Positions 17,155 to 23,407 of a stretch of 23,407 nt of DNA are shown piece after piece; positions within the stretch are counted from its first letter, which is position 1; each line of letters opens with the position of its first letter. A program made the translations under genes and the position numbers. Source of the stretch: JARICQ01 sp964527205 (GTDB lineage: Bacteria > Bacillota > Clostridia > Tissierellales > Tissierellaceae); the NCBI GenBank assembly GCA_964527205.1, contig CAZGQG010000028.1, positions 1-23,407 on the forward strand, in the 5' to 3' direction. The notes beneath the pieces were generated by a model. It ran no database searches and was not told the origin of the DNA. It saw only the letters and a program-made list of their open reading frames with translations.

Positions 17155-17192
17155 CCCCCTTTCACAATTAGTATAACATAGTGATAAGGGGG
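17155..17192 (-). promoter_or_regulatory. Exporter promoter with flanking inverted repeat
   Basis: On the minus strand an extended -10 (TGTTATACT, 17170-17178) lies about 25 bases before the GTG start; the -35 region is poor. It is flanked by inverted arms CCCCCTTTCAC (17155-17165) and GTGATAAGGGGG (17181-17192), complementary except for one bulged base. The inner arm overlaps the ribosome site. The layout is that of an operator; the obvious candidate binder is the neighbouring XRE regulator (inference). Confidence 0.5.
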
Positions 17193-17230
17193 ATTAGAGG
17201 CCTATTTTTAGCGAAATTAGCTTGTCTATA

Positions 17231-18475
17231 TTAGGTCTTAACTATATGTTTTGTCTTTATCTTCGAAAATAACTCTTCTAATTCTAAGGCATCTTTATAT
17301 CTTCTCTTTTTTATATATGCATCTTTTAAATAATCTTTATGGAAATTCATAAAACCATATCTTCCAGATTTTAAAAACTCCTTCATTAGAGATTCTAAGA
17401 GGGGAATATACTCATCAAATTCTTCAGCTTCTCCATTTAATTGTAATCTTGTCACCCTTATTAATTGGTCCATTTCACTGTAATATGATTTATTAAACTC
17501 CTCCCAGCTATCTAAGGAATTATTTCTAAGCTTATACTCTTCTGCATATTTTTCCATCCTCTTTATCCATTTTTCAGCCTCACCTATATTTCCAGTTTTG
17601 TTTTCTAAGACTGCCCATTTATGGCTTGCACTAAAATTATCCTTGTCAGTTTTTTCTAAATAGCTTCTAGCCTTCTTATATTCACCTAAGGATATATAGG
17701 TGGCTCCCATATTATAATATATGGACCTTAGCTCTTCTTTCCAGTTGGTGTTTTTAAGTAGATTTATACATTTTTGATATTCCTCAATCATGGATTCTTC
17801 CATATTATAGCAAGAGTAGATTCCACCTAATAGTAGGTAGACTTGAGATAGAGCCCAGGTGTTTCCTTCATCTAAGGCAAAGTTAATGGCTTTGTTGGAT
17901 AAATTGTTGACTAGATTATATTCACCAGATCCCCAATATATCCACATTAGATTAAGGGTTGAAAAACTATTTTGCAGTATTCTCTGAGCCTTTATGGCCT
18001 TTTCTAATCTTATATTTTCCTTTTCATATCTTGGTATCAAATAATACCAGGCCAAGTTTTCTTGATTCATAAATTCTACACATTGGTCAAGGATTTTTAA
18101 AAGCTCCTCATCCCCATGCTCCACAGCCCTTATTATCATCCATTCTATAGCCAAGGGGCTATGGATTAGCCTATCATTTTCCTTTTCTAATATAGCAAGA
18201 GACTCCTGTTCAAATTGAAAATTTAATTCGTAGAAATATTGATTTATCCAGCTATTCATATTGTCTATAAATTCTTCATCCTTTTCATAGCTAATACCCA
18301 GCTCCCTATATAAGTCTACAAGCATATCTGGATCTGCTTTCTGCCTGCCTCTTTCTATCTTTGAAAGAGTACTTACACTGCATATTCCACCAACAACTTC
18401 CTTTTGTTCCTTGCCTTGAGCTAGTCTCTCAATTTTAAGAAGCTGGCCTTCAGTATTTCTTTCTTCCTTAAACAA
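17231..18475 (-). CDS. XRE-type HTH regulator with TPR-like repeats
   Basis: A 414-residue protein. Residues about 10-62 are an XRE helix-turn-helix (IERLAQGKEQKEVVGGICS, then STLSKIERGRQKADPD). The rest is all-helical, with TPR-like repeats, for example YYNMGATYISLGEYKKARSY and AVLENKTGNIGEAEKWIKR. This is the layout of RRNPP-type (Rgg/PlcR/Rap-like) regulators, many of which sense secreted peptides. No linked pheromone gene with a signal sequence is visible. The start is TTG (18475), with AGGAGG 8 bases upstream. It lies just upstream of the ABC exporter pair in the same direction, so it may control their expression. Confidence 0.82.
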   Translation of the reverse strand: MFKEERNTEGQLLKIERLAQGKEQKEVVGGICSVSTLSKIERGRQKADPDMLVDLYRELGISYEKDEEFIDNMNSWINQYFYELNFQFEQESLAILEKENDRLIHSPLAIEWMIIRAVEHGDEELLKILDQCVEFMNQENLAWYYLIPRYEKENIRLEKAIKAQRILQNSFSTLNLMWIYWGSGEYNLVNNLSNKAINFALDEGNTWALSQVYLLLGGIYSCYNMEESMIEEYQKCINLLKNTNWKEELRSIYYNMGATYISLGEYKKARSYLEKTDKDNFSASHKWAVLENKTGNIGEAEKWIKRMEKYAEEYKLRNNSLDSWEEFNKSYYSEMDQLIRVTRLQLNGEAEEFDEYIPLLESLMKEFLKSGRYGFMNFHKDYLKDAYIKKRRYKDALELEELFSKIKTKHIVKT

Positions 18476-18573
18476 GTCTATTCCTCCTCAAATCATATAA
18501 CAGCAGTAGATAAAACAATGATATGGTTTTATATAATAAGTATGAATAAAAAACATGAAAGAATAACTAAAAA

Positions 18574-18608
18574 CCCTCCTTATTAGAATATTATTCTAGT
18601 AAAGAGGG
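18574..18608 (-). terminator. Terminator downstream of tRNA-Ala
   Basis: A long imperfect hairpin: CCCTC and GAGGG outer arms (18574-18578, 18604-18608) and a TAGAATA/TATTCTA core, with single mismatches between. On the minus strand it is followed by five U. A looser T-rich run on the plus side may let it act on that strand too. Confidence 0.75.
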
Positions 18609-18623
18609 CTTTCTTTTTAATTA

Positions 18624-18699
18624 TGGTGGAGGTAAGGGGACTTGAACCCCTGATCTCCTGGCTGCCAGCCAAGCGCGATCCCAACTTCGCCATACCCCC
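18624..18699 (-). tRNA. tRNA-Ala (anticodon GGC)
   Basis: A 76-base cloverleaf with encoded CCA. The acceptor GGGGGTA pairs with TACCTCC and contains the G3.U70 pair that marks alanine tRNAs. The anticodon stem is CTTGG/CCAGG, with loop CTGGCAG giving anticodon GGC (reads GCC/GCU). The T arm is AGGGG-TTCAAGT-CCCCT. Discriminator base A. Confidence 0.95.
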
Positions 18700-18718
18700 A
18701 TGTATCATATCTATAGAT

Positions 18719-18747
18719 ATAATACCATTAATTTAAGGTATTGGCAA
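18719..18747 (-). promoter_or_regulatory. Promoter of tRNA-Ala
   Basis: On the minus strand TTGCCA (18742-18747), 17-base spacer, TATTAT (18719-18724), placing the start about 12 bases before the tRNA 5' end. Good sigma-A match. Confidence 0.7.
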
Positions 18748-18788
18748 GTCTGAAATGATTTCTATTCCTATTCTAGTAGATATTTTTC

Positions 18789-19349
18789 TTATCTCTCTAT
18801 TTCCATCCCTAGGGATTCCATAGTCTCTAAGGCTATTTTATGTTTTTCTAGGTCCCTGCTAGTAGTTAGGGAAGAGTCTATTATTATCTTTGCCTCGGGA
18901 AAAGCACTTTGAATACATATAGCGTTTGCTAAGACACAAATATTAGACTCCACCCCAACAAACTCAATTTCATTTAAGACATGATCATCATTTTTAAATT
19001 TTTCTTGGATTTCTAAGAGTTTTCTAGGAGGAATGGCATAGTAAGTTTTTTTAATTTCTTGGTCTTTATTTAAATATTTTTCTAATTCAGAGTGAATTTT
19101 ATTTTTCCATTTAGTCTTATTGTCAGATTTGACCTCACCCTTTTTAATACTAGTATGATCATTTGTGTTTTCATCACCCTGTTTCACACTACTAAGTTCA
19201 ATATCTAGTGTGTAAAAAATTATATCATCTTTATCCTCATATTCCTTTATCTTTTCTATAATTTTAGGAATTAATTTTTCAGAATCTTTTACATAACTGT
19301 CACTTTCAGGATCTAAAAATTTATTTTGCATATCAATTATAAATAACAT
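18789..19349 (-). CDS. Isochorismatase-fold cysteine hydrolase
   Basis: A 186-residue member of the isochorismatase/nicotinamidase-like family. The catalytic triad can be read as D6 (IIDMQNKF), K101 (KKTYYAIPP) and C138 (VGVESNICVLAN). The usual metal-binding D-x-H near residue 50 of true nicotinamidases is not seen (YTLDIELSS instead), so nicotinamidase activity is less likely. A lysine/glutamate-rich stretch at about 55-98 lies between the D and K motifs. ATG with GGAGG 7 bases upstream. Divergent from the FAD oxidoreductase. Substrate unknown. Confidence 0.85.
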   Translation of the reverse strand: MLFIIDMQNKFLDPESDSYVKDSEKLIPKIIEKIKEYEDKDDIIFYTLDIELSSVKQGDENTNDHTSIKKGEVKSDNKTKWKNKIHSELEKYLNKDQEIKKTYYAIPPRKLLEIQEKFKNDDHVLNEIEFVGVESNICVLANAICIQSAFPEAKIIIDSSLTTSRDLEKHKIALETMESLGMEIER

Positions 19350-19521
19350 ATTTTACCTCCGGATTAAAATTATTACTAATCAATAGAATATATACCCTTC
19401 TAGATAGATTTATAAGCGAATTTACATATAAATAAAAACTAGCCTAACAGAACTCCAATAGATATTATGATTAATTTTGGGTAAATAATTCTATAATATA
19501 TAAAATAAATAAGGAGGGCTT

Positions 19522-20715
19522 ATGGGACTTTATTGGGGAAATCTTTACTGGGATAAGACAATGGAAAGGGACTCTATATTTGAAAGTTTAAATAGAGATA
19601 TCAAAAGCAAGGTTTTAATAGTCGGTGGAGGTATGTCTGGAAATTTGTGTGCAAATAAGCTGGCAAAGGCAGGATTAAGCGTTACAGTTATTGAGAAAAA
19701 CAAACTAGGTAAAGGAAGCAGTGCTGCAAATACAGGTTTGCTACAATATACTAGTGATAAAATGATGAGTGATTTAGCCAAGGATATAGGTGAGGATAAG
19801 GCATATCTCTTTTATAAAATGTGTCTCCAAGCCATGGATGATCTAAGTCTTTTGAATAAGGAGCTGGAGGGAGAGAGGGACTATAGAAATAGAAATAGTA
19901 TATATTATTCTTCTAGTAAAAAAGATAAAAGAAAAATAAAGAGGGAGTATAAGATGTTAGAAAGATATAATTTCCCTGTAGAATATATTGATGAGTCAAG
20001 ATTAAGCAATACCTATAAAATAAATAAGCCAAATGCAATTAAGACTTGGCATGACGCTGATGTGAATCCATACAAATTCATTTTATCCCTAGTTGAAGAA
20101 AACCTAAAAAATGGAGTAGAGTATTATGAAAATACAAATCTCAACTTAGAGAATATAGAAGAAAATAAAATCCAAACAATAGATGGAAAACAAATAGAAT
20201 TTGAACATATCGTGCTCGCCACAGGCTATAGCCATATATATCCTATAATTAAGGACAAGTATGAGATGTATAGAACCTATGCATTTTGTTCAAAAAAAAT
20301 GGATGGATTCTTGTGGAAAGAGGACTCAATGATTTGGGAAACTAAGAATCCTTATTTATATTTTAGGGCCACCAAGGACAAGAGGATCATTGCAGGGGGC
20401 CTTGATATAAAAAGTGATAGACTGGAGAAAAATCAGGATAAAATTGATAGGAAAAATAACAAAATTGCGGAGCAAGTAGAGAGTATATATCCTCATCTTA
20501 ATATAGAACTGGAATATTCGTGGAACGCTCTATTCGGAGCATCTAAGGATGGAATTCCATTTATAGGTAGGGATCCTGTTTATTCCAATAGGTTTTACTT
20601 GTTAGGCTATGAAGGAAATGGAACCGCATATTCAATGGCAGGATCTAAAATCATACTAGACCTTATAAGAGGAGAAGAAAATCCTTATGCAGACATTGTA
20701 AGAGTAGATAGATGA
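19522..20715 (+). CDS. FAD-dependent oxidoreductase (DAO family)
   Basis: A 397-residue D-amino-acid-oxidase-type flavoenzyme (DadA/glycine oxidase/PuuB relatives). The N-terminal tryptophan/tyrosine-rich segment (YWGNLYWDKT) precedes the dinucleotide-binding GGGMSG (35-40), with E58 at the end of strand 2. The conserved substrate region SSAANTG-LLQY follows. The second FAD motif near the C-terminus is GYEGNGTAYSMAGSKIILDLI. There is no Rieske domain, unlike longer relatives. These enzymes oxidise amines or amino acids; the substrate is not readable. Strong AAGGAGG lies 5 bases before the ATG; TATAAT at 19492-19497 is a likely -10. Confidence 0.87.
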   Translation: MGLYWGNLYWDKTMERDSIFESLNRDIKSKVLIVGGGMSGNLCANKLAKAGLSVTVIEKNKLGKGSSAANTGLLQYTSDKMMSDLAKDIGEDKAYLFYKMCLQAMDDLSLLNKELEGERDYRNRNSIYYSSSKKDKRKIKREYKMLERYNFPVEYIDESRLSNTYKINKPNAIKTWHDADVNPYKFILSLVEENLKNGVEYYENTNLNLENIEENKIQTIDGKQIEFEHIVLATGYSHIYPIIKDKYEMYRTYAFCSKKMDGFLWKEDSMIWETKNPYLYFRATKDKRIIAGGLDIKSDRLEKNQDKIDRKNNKIAEQVESIYPHLNIELEYSWNALFGASKDGIPFIGRDPVYSNRFYLLGYEGNGTAYSMAGSKIILDLIRGEENPYADIVRVDR

Positions 20716-20787
20716 TTTATGCATTTAAAGAACTATTAAATCACTTATATGTTAGAATTTTTATGAATAATATGATAAAATAAAGGT

Positions 20788-20850
20788 CAAGAGGGATGGT
20801 GTTCCCTATAAGCGCTATTAGTAGACAACTTTTAGCTGATGACACCTACT
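20788..20850 (+). ncRNA. Fluoride riboswitch aptamer (crcB motif)
   Basis: Matches the crcB-motif fluoride riboswitch (Rfam RF01734) in both order and structure. P1 AGGGA (20792-20796) pairs with TCCCT (20803-20807), closing loop TGGTGT. The second stem is GCTA (20814-20817) with TAGC (20833-20836). The signature 3' strand GCTGATGACACCTACT spans 20835-20850. The pseudoknot pairs GGTGT (20798-20802) with ACACC (20842-20846). The GATGG...AGCTGATG...CCTACT spacing is as in known members. It lies directly upstream of a cation:proton antiporter gene, a class known to be under fluoride control. Confidence 0.9.
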
Positions 20851-20921
20851 AAAGAAGATAAATGAAGGCTTATTTAACCTTGCCCACATTTGGCTTCTTT
20901 AGTAGGTGTTTTTATTTTTTT
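20842..20921 (+). terminator. Fluoride riboswitch expression platform (terminator)
   Basis: A perfect 16-bp stem, 20842-20857 with 20894-20909, with a long loop that can fold further, followed by a T-rich tract to about 20920. Its 5' arm starts with the same ACACC used for the aptamer pseudoknot, so the two structures exclude each other. Expected logic: fluoride-bound aptamer blocks the terminator and turns the gene on (known mechanism type; inference here). Confidence 0.85.
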
Positions 20922-20936
20922 ATAGGAGGAGAGAAG

Positions 20937-22115
20937 ATGGCAACAAGTTTAGCATTGATCCTATTATTAGGACTTTTGGCTGGTGGCTTATTTGAGAAGA
21001 TAAATCTTCCAGGATTATTGGGTATGATTCTTGTAGGTGTTTTGATTGGTCCCTATGGCTTTTCTTTATTAAGTGATGATATGCTAAGAATTTCTGCTGA
21101 CCTTAGAAATATAGCCTTAATTATTATTCTTTTAAGGGCAGGTCTTGGCATAGAAAAAGAAGACATTAAAAAGGTGGGAAAGCCAGCCATTAAATTAAGT
21201 TTTATTCCAGGACTTTTAGAAGGATTCACTATTGCATTCCTATCTATGTATTTTTTTAATTTCACATTTGTTCAAGGTGGAATCTTAGGATTTATTATAG
21301 CAGCAGTATCACCAGCAGTGATTGTACCTGCCATGCTTGATCTAATGGACCGGGGACTTGGTAGGGAAAAGAATATTCCCACTTTAATCCTAGCAGGTGC
21401 TTCAATAGATGATGTTTTTGCCATTACTATTTTCACTGCATTCTTAGGAATTTATGGAGGGGGAGAAATTAATATAGGAATAAAAATATTAACCATTCCC
21501 CTATCTATTGTACTAGGAGTAATAGCAGGGTTAATTGTGGGTTGGATACTCATTAAAGTATTTCAACTTTATACTATTCCCAGCACTGAAAGCATGCTTT
21601 TAGTCTTAAGTTCTGCTATTTTATTGAGTTCTTTGGAAAAGTTTCTCCAGTCAAGGATAAATATTGCAGGCCTACTGGGAGTAATGGCCATTGGCTTCAT
21701 TATTTCTGAAAAAAAGCCAGACCTTGGGAAAGAACTTTCTGCTAAATTTAATCTAGTTTGGGTTTTTGCACAAATCTTATTATTTGTTTTAGTAGGGGCT
21801 CAGGTTAATATAATCTTAGCTTTTGATGCAGGTATTAAAGGCATAATTATTATTGGCATTGGTCTATTGGCTAGAAGTCTAGGTGTCTTTTTATCCTTAG
21901 TTGGAAGTGAATTAAATCCTAGAGAAAGACTGTTTTCTGTAATTGCTTATCTTCCAAAAGCAACAGTTCAAGCAGCCATTGGAGCAATTCCCCTATCAAT
22001 GGGTGTTGAGTCTGGGGATTTGATATTATCCTTGGCTGTTTTATCCATTATTATAACCGCACCCCTAGGGGCCATTGGAATTAAAGCAACAGGAGACAAA
22101 TTGTTAGCTAAATAA
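20937..22115 (+). CDS. Cation:proton antiporter, fluoride-riboswitch controlled
   Basis: Membrane antiporter of 392 residues in the Na+/H+ exchanger superfamily (PF00999), about twelve to thirteen helices. The ion-binding pair is ASIDDVFAI with D158-D159, the double-Asp form typical of electrogenic (NapA/NhaA/CPA2-like) exchangers. PAVIVPAML (126-134) and AYLPKATVQ (about 340) are other conserved segments. There is no C-terminal TrkA-N domain. ATG at 20937 with AGGAGGAG 5 bases upstream. A longer in-frame reading from 20862 starts inside the terminator hairpin and is wrong. Placement behind a fluoride riboswitch suggests a role in fluoride or associated proton/cation stress, as for other riboswitch-linked antiporters. 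Confidence 0.9.
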   Translation: MATSLALILLLGLLAGGLFEKINLPGLLGMILVGVLIGPYGFSLLSDDMLRISADLRNIALIIILLRAGLGIEKEDIKKVGKPAIKLSFIPGLLEGFTIAFLSMYFFNFTFVQGGILGFIIAAVSPAVIVPAMLDLMDRGLGREKNIPTLILAGASIDDVFAITIFTAFLGIYGGGEINIGIKILTIPLSIVLGVIAGLIVGWILIKVFQLYTIPSTESMLLVLSSAILLSSLEKFLQSRINIAGLLGVMAIGFIISEKKPDLGKELSAKFNLVWVFAQILLFVLVGAQVNIILAFDAGIKGIIIIGIGLLARSLGVFLSLVGSELNPRERLFSVIAYLPKATVQAAIGAIPLSMGVESGDLILSLAVLSIIITAPLGAIGIKATGDKLLAK

Positions 22116-22139
22116 GAATTAAAAAATCTTTTATTGAAA

Positions 22140-22177
22140 TTGCATATGTTTTATAATAATGCTATAGTAATGCTATA
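22140..22177 (+). promoter_or_regulatory. Promoter with tandem 10-bp direct repeat
   Basis: TTGCAT (22140-22145), 17-base spacer, TATAGT (22163-22168), upstream of the TIM-barrel gene. The 10-base sequence TAATGCTATA occurs twice, at 22157-22166 and 22168-22177, one helical turn apart, overlapping the -10. Confidence 0.5.
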
Positions 22178-22216
22178 AAGCAAAATAATATTTACTTAAA
22201 TAAGGAGGGGTTGTAA

Positions 22217-22876
22217 TTGGAACAATACATTCCAGAAATAACATCAGAGTTGAAATCACAAATAATCGAAGTCCCAGAAGCAATATATGAAGCTAGTGGG
22301 ATTTTAGTACAGGAGACGAGAATAAAGTCTCTACTATTTTCTACAGATTTGGCTATTATTACCAATAATAATGCGGATTCTATTATTGCAGTATATCCTT
22401 TCACACCTCAATTATCTATTACTCAAGGGATATTAGATGTGGCACCTATTCCTGTCTTTGTAGGTGTAGGAGGGGCCATTACAACAGGTAAACGTTCCAC
22501 AGATATAGCATTGCAAGCAGAGTTAATGGGTGCTTATGGGGTTGTAATTAATACACCTATTACAAATGATGTGATCCAAAAATTATTTAATAGGATAGAT
22601 ATTCCTATAATTGCAACTATTGCATCAATAAAGGATGATTATAAAGGAAAACTTGATGCTGGTGCTAGAATTTTAAATATTTCAGGTGGTGCCAACACTA
22701 TAGACATTGTAAGGAAAATTCGAAGTGAATATGGAAAGGAGTTGCCTATAATTGCAACTGGTGGCTCAACAGATGATAGTATACTAAAAACTATAGAAGC
22801 AGGTGCTAATGCAATTACCTATAGCCCGCCTAGTACAGCTGAAATTTTTGCTGAAGAGATGAAGCTATACAGGTAA
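22217..22876 (+). CDS. TIM-barrel-like protein of unknown function
   Basis: A 219-residue protein without membrane segments or signal peptide. Repeating strand-helix units suggest a (beta/alpha)8 barrel: IPVFVGVGGAITTGKR (about 77-92), GAYGVVINTPIT, IPIIATIAS, GARILNISGGANT and LPIIATGGSTDDSILKTIEAGANAITYSPPS. The late GGS/ATGG glycine loop and the following strand resemble the phosphate-binding site of phosphate-binding barrels such as NanE or KDPG aldolase (inference). No catalytic assignment can be made. TTG start (22217), with GGAGGGG 6 bases upstream; no in-frame ATG nearby. Single-gene unit; no terminator noticed. Confidence 0.72.
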   Translation: MEQYIPEITSELKSQIIEVPEAIYEASGILVQETRIKSLLFSTDLAIITNNNADSIIAVYPFTPQLSITQGILDVAPIPVFVGVGGAITTGKRSTDIALQAELMGAYGVVINTPITNDVIQKLFNRIDIPIIATIASIKDDYKGKLDAGARILNISGGANTIDIVRKIRSEYGKELPIIATGGSTDDSILKTIEAGANAITYSPPSTAEIFAEEMKLYR

Positions 22877-22925
22877 AAAGATTAATGATTTATCTTAACT
22901 GAAAAGAGTAGATATTATATATATT

Positions 22926-23186
22926 CTATTGCACTAACTTTGATAATGGTATCTTGAGAAGTCTTAAAAAGTCCTTTTGTGATTCTAATTCTCTTTCTGC
23001 TATAAAATCAATAAATAGTTTATCATCTTCATGTGTCTTTTCAAGGAGTGAAATATAATCTACTCTTAAGATTGGTGGAACTAATGCTGGCAAGTATCCA
23101 TCCTGTAATAGTGCTGTTTTCATTAGTAATTTAGTGATCTCACCATTACCATCTTTAAAATAATGAACTTTGTAAGGGGATATACA
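22926..23186 (-). pseudogene. Fic family protein, 3' remnant
   Basis: The open 3' segment encodes the tail of a Fic (AMP-transferase-fold) protein. Reading back from the first ATG without requiring a start, the Fic motif appears as HYFKDGNGEITK (canonical HPFxDGNGRxxR), with the motif arginines replaced by E and K. It continues as LLMKTALLQDGYLPALVPPILRVDYISLL, which is typical of Fic. A TGA at 23187-23189 breaks the frame upstream. The same frame runs on to about 23261 and then stops again. Missing start, in-frame stop and lost arginines point to decay. Confidence 0.7.
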
Positions 23187-23189
23187 TCA

Positions 23190-23407
23190 CATGTTTTTAA
23201 TGGATATATTCCCCAGAACATCAAAGGTACTGAATGTCATCTGCCTATTCAATGCCTCAAACCTTTACTATTGCTATGTTTTATAGTTTCTTTATCTTCA
23301 CAATTTCCTCGACGTGCCTTGAGAGGTCAATAAAGATGTCGTAGGTTGATGGTATCCCCTTGGTGGCAAGTTATATTACAAAATTACAAACAACAAAACC
23401 TTCAAAA
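23190..23407. other. Degenerate sequence at window end
   Basis: On the minus strand short frames survive (for example one reading GIPSTYDIFIDLSRHVEE near 23280-23360) with stops between. This may be the decayed 5' part of the Fic gene or another pseudogene; I could not assign it. Confidence 0.3.

Noticed and set aside
18519..18587. A 22-codon plus-strand ORF beside the XRE/TPR regulator as a possible signalling peptide
   Set aside because: It has no ribosome binding site and no signal peptide, and it runs into the terminator hairpin of the tRNA.
20862..20936. In-frame upstream extension of the antiporter starting at 20862
   Set aside because: It lies within the loop and 3' arm of the riboswitch terminator and has no ribosome site. 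The ATG at 20937 has AGGAGGAG in the right place.

Overview
The window is low-GC, AT-rich bacterial DNA. It has strong AGGAGG-type ribosome binding sites, frequent TTG and GTG starts, short intergenic spaces and U-tailed hairpin terminators. Together these suggest an anaerobic Firmicute of the Clostridia/Tissierellia type. That placement is an inference from style and gene content; no phylogenetic marker other than one tRNA is present. A 100-base run of N at 6391-6490 is a scaffold gap, so the two sides may not be strictly contiguous.

Layout, left of the gap: a MATE efflux pump (-), divergent from a radical SAM protein (+). Then a two-gene minus-strand operon pairs a hydantoinase/oxoprolinase-like ATPase with a histone-deacetylase-fold zinc amidohydrolase that carries an extra C-terminal CxxC...CxxC extension. 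A DJ-1/PfpI protein follows. Next to the gap lies a degenerate tandem array of five 28-bp units, whose last unit forms an inverted pair with a copy near the gap.

Middle: an ABC-F protein (+); a metN-metI-metQ-like uptake operon (-) whose ATPase is short; a 3' remnant of a gamma-glutamyltransferase gene; an HxlR-type regulator divergent from a Dps miniferritin; a secreted protein with a copper-amine-oxidase-N-like region and a single-cysteine thioredoxin-like domain; a pair of ABC exporter half-transporters (-) downstream of an XRE/TPR regulator, with an inverted repeat around the exporter -10 box; and tRNA-Ala(GGC).

Right: an isochorismatase-fold hydrolase (-) divergent from an FAD oxidoreductase (+); a crcB-type fluoride riboswitch with an intrinsic-terminator expression platform controlling a cation:proton antiporter; a TIM-barrel-like protein of unknown function; and a decayed Fic gene at the edge.

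The best-supported notable system is the fluoride riboswitch and antiporter unit at about 20788-22115. The most open biochemical question is the job of the HyuA-like/HDAC-like operon. The rest looks like ordinary chromosomal housekeeping and stress/transport content, with two pseudogene remnants (GGT and Fic).
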